A DNA stretch of 18,262 nt, taken from NCBI GenBank assembly GCA_947302895.1, contig CAMYWU010000006.1:1-18262 (forward strand), in the 5' to 3' direction. The DNA comes from an uncultured Clostridia bacterium (GTDB lineage: Bacteria > Bacillota > Clostridia > Oscillospirales > Acutalibacteraceae). This document shows, piece by piece, positions 15,501 through 18,262 of the stretch (its first letter is position 1; every line of letters starts with the position of its first letter). Made by a program: the position numbers and the translations under genes. The notes below the pieces were generated by a model. It was not told where the DNA came from. It did no database searches and worked only from the letters and a program-made list of their open reading frames with translations.

Positions 15501-17559
15501 TGCTGTCGTAGGTTCTGTTTTTTCTCCAGCGCTCAAGAACGTGGAACTGTTCAAGCGAGGTAACATTATACATATCAAAGAAGGTCATTGTTGTCGGGAT
15601 TTCACCACCCGATTCAATTTCCATTACCTCGACACCCAGAAGGCTTCTTGCAAAGCTTTCTGCCTCAATATTTGAAATATTATCAAAAGCAACCCTGCTT
15701 CCCGTCTGTCTGCCGCCGTCCATCTTATAAAAACCGACGAAGTTTGACGAGTTTTCAACAACGTATTCACAGCTGTTGGGAAGGTTTTCATAGCTTTCAT
15801 CAAGAAGGATTGTTGAAAGTCCGTAGCAATCCTCGGGATTGAAGATGTATTTTGCCATAAGCTCGCCCTCAAGGAGCTTTGAATCCTCAACAAAGAGAAT
15901 ATAGTATGGCTTAGGAGTTGCGTTTTTCTCCTTTGATTTTGTCAGCTCGTCCTCTTCGGCTCTGCTTCTGATAATCTTTGCAAGCTCGAAGAAAACATCA
16001 CCTGCTTCATTCTTATTTGTTGCAATATAGCGTGATTTTTTATCCTCAGACCAAACGTGGGGAAGCCATTTTGCAAAGCGCCATTCCTTTGCGGTTGTTC
16101 GGTTTGAGGCATCATAAATAAACGCCATTTTAACATCGGTATAGCAGTTGTTTGCAGCAATCTGAACTGCAAGAGTTTTGGCAATCTGAATAGCATTGAG
16201 CTTTTTATTGTCGCCAACAATACCGATTAGATGATTTTCTTTAAGGTCTATTCCGACAGGAACATTTTTAAGCACCTGATAACTCTGCTTTAGCAGCTGA
16301 GGTCTTTCGGCAAGGTCGTCATTAACCAGGGAGAATTTAACCTCCTGAGTTGAAATTTTAACCTCAAACGGTCTGTCTCCTATACCTAAGCGGTGGTATA
16401 AGAAATCGAAATGGGTTGAATTTCTGCTCCAGAGCTGAGCTGTTCCGTTATAGTGGCAAACCTCCTCTGCGGAGGGATACATCGAATAATATGCCGAAGT
16501 GTTTTCCTGATATTTCTGTTTTAAATCATCCGCAATCTTAACAATATAATCGCTGTATTTTTCAAATCGAACGGCTTCCTCCCGGGCAGCCTCTTTCTTT
16601 GAATAATTGGTATTAACAACGCCCCAGATAACTCCGATTATCGCCGAGGATACCGCTGTAACAACTCCTGTAAACATAAAAGCGGAGCTCTTGTTTCCCA
16701 TTGCAACAATTGCCATTAAACAGCCAAGAAGCATTGGTATTGCCATAGTGAAAGCAGGTCCGATTGTCATCCACATCGGGCGTGCGGTGTTTGCTTTTGG
16801 CTGCGGGGGCGGTTCTATTGCAATTTCCTCTTTGTGAATCAAAGGAATATGTCGGGGTGAGCGGTGGAAAAATTCCTTTTTGGGAATCTTTGAGCCGTAA
16901 ATGGGGGCTGAAAAATGCTTTTTAACGTCCGCAGGAATCAATAAATTCTTGTTTATTACAACCTTTCCGTAGGAAGCGTTAACGGCAAGGATATTATCAA
17001 GGAGAACAAGATGAAGCCCGTAAATATTAACGCAGTCGCCGAAATTGAGCTTTTCGGAGGAGCTTATTCTTTTTGTTCCTACGAAAACACCGTTTAAGCT
17101 TCTGTCGTTTATATACCAGCCGTCGGGTGCAGGGGTCAGGGTTGCATGAAGTCTTGAAACAAGACCGATTCCTTCATACTGAATATCGCAATCCTCGCTC
17201 TTGCCTATTTTAATTTCCCTTATCCCGCTGACATCATATTTACCTATTGTTTCAATAGTTCTGTCGCTCTCTATTCCAACAAAGGAAAACTCAAAGCCGT
17301 CATAAGTTGAAAGCTTGAAAGAGGTTTTATCCTTGCAGATAATAGTTTCCTTCTCTTCATCATTCTGCATAATTCTGTAATCATCAGCAATGGTGTGAAC
17401 CATCCATCTGTCGTTCACAACCTCCATTTTAATCTCCACATCACGTGAAAGAGAAAAATCGCCGTGTTCGAGAACCAGCGTATAGTCTGCATTATTTACT
17501 GAAGGTAAATAGAGTTCCTTAAATATATTTTGCGTATAAACCGTTAATGTATAGCTCAT
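12586..17559 (-). CDS. essC: EssC/YukBA-type T7SSb membrane ATPase with FHA domain and three FtsK-like modules
   Basis: At 1657 residues it is somewhat longer than the usual 1480-1500. An N-terminal FHA-like region (1-100) is followed by a clear FHA domain (about 112-190: GKS 119-121, SRLH 135-138, NG 156-157). Two membrane helices follow (about 263-287 and 292-316), then three FtsK/SpoIIIE modules. D1 has Walker A GTTGSGKS (717-724), Walker B IIIDE (824-828) and TQKPSG (861-866). D2 has GSVVSGKS (1155-1162) and IVIDN (1253-1257). D3 has GKARSGKT (1443-1450) and VFIDD (1538-1542). Only D1 has the catalytic Glu, as expected if D1 is the motor. Family knowledge: EssC powers export of WXG100 and LXG substrates. 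ATG with an AAGGAG site, 28 nt after the FHA gene. Confidence 0.96.
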   Translation of the reverse strand: MSYTLTVYTQNIFKELYLPSVNNADYTLVLEHGDFSLSRDVEIKMEVVNDRWMVHTIADDYRIMQNDEEKETIICKDKTSFKLSTYDGFEFSFVGIESDRTIETIGKYDVSGIREIKIGKSEDCDIQYEGIGLVSRLHATLTPAPDGWYINDRSLNGVFVGTKRISSSEKLNFGDCVNIYGLHLVLLDNILAVNASYGKVVINKNLLIPADVKKHFSAPIYGSKIPKKEFFHRSPRHIPLIHKEEIAIEPPPQPKANTARPMWMTIGPAFTMAIPMLLGCLMAIVAMGNKSSAFMFTGVVTAVSSAIIGVIWGVVNTNYSKKEAAREEAVRFEKYSDYIVKIADDLKQKYQENTSAYYSMYPSAEEVCHYNGTAQLWSRNSTHFDFLYHRLGIGDRPFEVKISTQEVKFSLVNDDLAERPQLLKQSYQVLKNVPVGIDLKENHLIGIVGDNKKLNAIQIAKTLAVQIAANNCYTDVKMAFIYDASNRTTAKEWRFAKWLPHVWSEDKKSRYIATNKNEAGDVFFELAKIIRSRAEEDELTKSKEKNATPKPYYILFVEDSKLLEGELMAKYIFNPEDCYGLSTILLDESYENLPNSCEYVVENSSNFVGFYKMDGGRQTGSRVAFDNISNIEAESFARSLLGVEVMEIESGGEIPTTMTFFDMYNVTSLEQFHVLERWRKNRTYDSMRALIGKKAGNSDCYLDIHEKYHGPHGLIAGTTGSGKSETLQTYMLSLALNYSPNDVAFFVIDFKGGGMANLFNKLPHMAGQISNLSGNQVRRAMLSIKSENLRRQRIFSEFGVNHINSYTRLLDNHEATIPIPHLFIIIDEFAELKREEPEFMRELISVAQVGRSLGVHLILATQKPSGTVDDNIWSNSKFRLCLRVQDRQDSFDMLHRHDAAYLTNSGRCFLQVGNDEIFELFQSGWSGAIYDENMSNRSDIATMLALTGKTAIVGNRIKFKQNENARIRFLSVLGAYLLNAQAALSAKKEDVINNSLIRSEIVSKAFDAIGTSELDYPFSNYNAKRLESYLILLTSHFNGNLEATVRTITEGARINGWKLPEYKDKTQLDAIVEYLDDVAQKNNYTNDIMLWMPVLSDKIYLNSLDGYVEYGGAFIANPADESLDAVIGLCDDPENQNQFPVSIDFAENGNHAVCGSVVSGKSTFLQTAVFSFINKYTPEQINFYLIDFSSRLLGAFEDSVHVGGIMYENDLEKIKKFFNMIEKQLDYRKGLLKGGSYWQFIKTHGSEIPAIVIVIDNYASFREKTNLAYDDIMLKLSRDGVNYGIYLLLSSSGFGTNEIPNRLADNIRTVYCLEMGDKFKYADILHTMHIEILPEADVKGRGLTSVGGNILEFQTALSLEADDDYARTEKIKEVCSRINSNWSGKRALPIPEIPENPVWSSFEKEPEFETLIKENKLPFAYDEKDASLYSVILSDTYFYLISGKARSGKTNCLKNLINSAVKLGGDINVVEFGSEELSSVAQKANGNYITGDKELFDFWNKLIPVFKERNAAKRELISHGLDDGEIFSRIQEEKKIFVFIDDVCEFIKRAYKPSEGIAPTNGFLENILEKGYLHNIFFIGCLNSDDAVSVSSYNLYHTIVSYKTGVHFGGDAFKQKIFDFSSLSFNEQNKSYKPGIGLSVNINDSSVSKVIVPDARR
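12589..12595 (-). promoter_or_regulatory. Ribosome binding site that sets the GTG start of the LytTR gene
   Basis: AAGGAGG lies 8 nt before GTG at 12580 and is formed by the last two arginine codons of essC, linking translation of the two genes. Confidence 0.75.
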
Positions 17560-17587
17560 ATTCTGCTCCTTTTTTAGACTTAGCGCC

Positions 17588-18148
17588 TTAAACTATTCCG
17601 TAGTTGCTGTCAAAAATAACAACCTCAAAGCCTGTATAGCCAACGTAGAAGGCATCTCCCGAGGTGAGAAGCTGATAGCTCTTTTGCGGAAGATAGCCCG
17701 CTCTGTTCTTCTTGCCTCTTGCAGGCTGATAATATGTTCGGTTTTTAGAACCCATATCAACCAGATAAAGCCTTTCGTTCTGAACCTCAAGCCTGCAATG
17801 AACGGAGGAAACCGTTTTATCGCCCCTTATGCAAATTGTGTTTTTACCCGGCTTGCGCCCGATAACCCAGGGCTGCTCCATATCGAGCAGATAGGTTTTA
17901 TCCGAAAGCTCGCTTTTCTCGTGTACCTGAACAAGTATTTTTCTCGGTCCCGTGCTCGAAGCTATGGTATCATTGGGACTTACAATTGCTCTGTCAAGCG
18001 CATCAACCTTTAGTATTCTGAGATACGCCTCCTGAAAATATTTTAAAAGCTTTTTCCTTTTTGAATTCTTTTTGAGCTGCTCAATTGCTATTACCAAAAG
18101 CAAAACAAGAACGCTGACGGCAATAACCACTATTGCAATAATTTCCAA
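17588..18148 (-). CDS. Membrane-anchored FHA-domain protein
   Basis: The protein has an N-terminal membrane helix (about 20 residues, very hydrophobic), a basic KKNSKRKK stop-transfer segment and a linker. A C-terminal FHA domain follows, with GR (G100-R101), SSVH (S117-H120) and the KNRT Asn (N139), numbered from the GTG at 18157. FHA domains bind phosphothreonine, so it may link a Ser/Thr kinase to the EssC machine; no kinase is in the window. I prefer the TTG at 18148, which lies 8-9 nt after GAGGGTGAT. The GTG at 18157 has GAGG directly against it. It is the first gene of the visible operon. It is not a recognisable EssB/YukC, which would have a pseudokinase fold. Confidence 0.85.
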   Translation of the reverse strand: MEIIAIVVIAVSVLVLLLVIAIEQLKKNSKRKKLLKYFQEAYLRILKVDALDRAIVSPNDTIASSTGPRKILVQVHEKSELSDKTYLLDMEQPWVIGRKPGKNTICIRGDKTVSSVHCRLEVQNERLYLVDMGSKNRTYYQPARGKKNRAGYLPQKSYQLLTSGDAFYVGYTGFEVVIFDSNYGIV

Positions 18149-18262
18149 AATAATCACCCTCGGGCAAAGTAAGGCGAATCCAAATCGATTTAAAACGGCT
18201 GTTCAGCCCTATCTCTGCGTTAAATATATTAGGAGTATTTAAAAAATAATAATCCAAATTTT

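Overview
The window reads as a chromosomal segment of a low-to-mid G+C Gram-positive anaerobe, most likely a gut Clostridia (Oscillospirales/Lachnospirales type). This is inferred from strong AGGAGG ribosome sites, frequent GTG/TTG starts, a type VII secretion locus of the Firmicutes kind (T7SSb), and a gltX-glnS pair of the sort seen in Clostridia. Every supported gene lies on the minus strand, so transcription runs from high to low coordinates.

Region 1 (about 18150 down to 6720) is a T7SSb locus read as one long operon. It opens with secretion and sensing parts: a membrane-anchored FHA protein, a 1657-residue EssC-type triple ATPase, a LytTR regulator with a degenerate receiver domain, an unrecognised soluble protein, and an EsaB/YukD ubiquitin-like protein. 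These genes are tightly spaced or overlapping. A 118-nt gap (10822-10939) that can fold into two mutually exclusive hairpins separates them from the substrate cluster. That cluster holds one WXG-less helical protein, five WXG100 proteins, a TTG-started effector-like protein with a glycine-zipper C-terminus, a DUF4176 protein and a two-helix membrane protein. The last three look like a toxin, an export factor and an immunity protein. A perfect 17-bp hairpin lies between the WXG100 genes and the effector. The operon ends at a clear intrinsic terminator at 6651-6691. EsaA, EssA and EssB/YukC are not in the window and may lie upstream of 18262.

Region 2 (6600 down to 107) is housekeeping: gltX (GluRS, with its own extended -10 promoter), glnS (GlnRS, overlapping gltX by one base), typA/bipA (translational GTPase) and hemW (radical-SAM heme chaperone). 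The gaps glnS-typA and typA-hemW contain hairpins flanked by degenerate 7-nt tandem repeats, which look like mobile or expanding intergenic elements.

How they would work together (inference): the FHA protein and EssC sense or assemble at the membrane. EsaB supports secretion. The WXG100 proteins are substrates or partners carrying YxxxE export motifs. The effector, DUF4176 protein and membrane protein form a cargo module of the interbacterial LXG kind. The LytTR protein would provide internal regulation. The most novel aspects are the expanded WXG100 set, the pseudo-receiver LytTR gene embedded in the operon, the uncharacterised 227-residue protein, and the two RNA structures that divide the operon.
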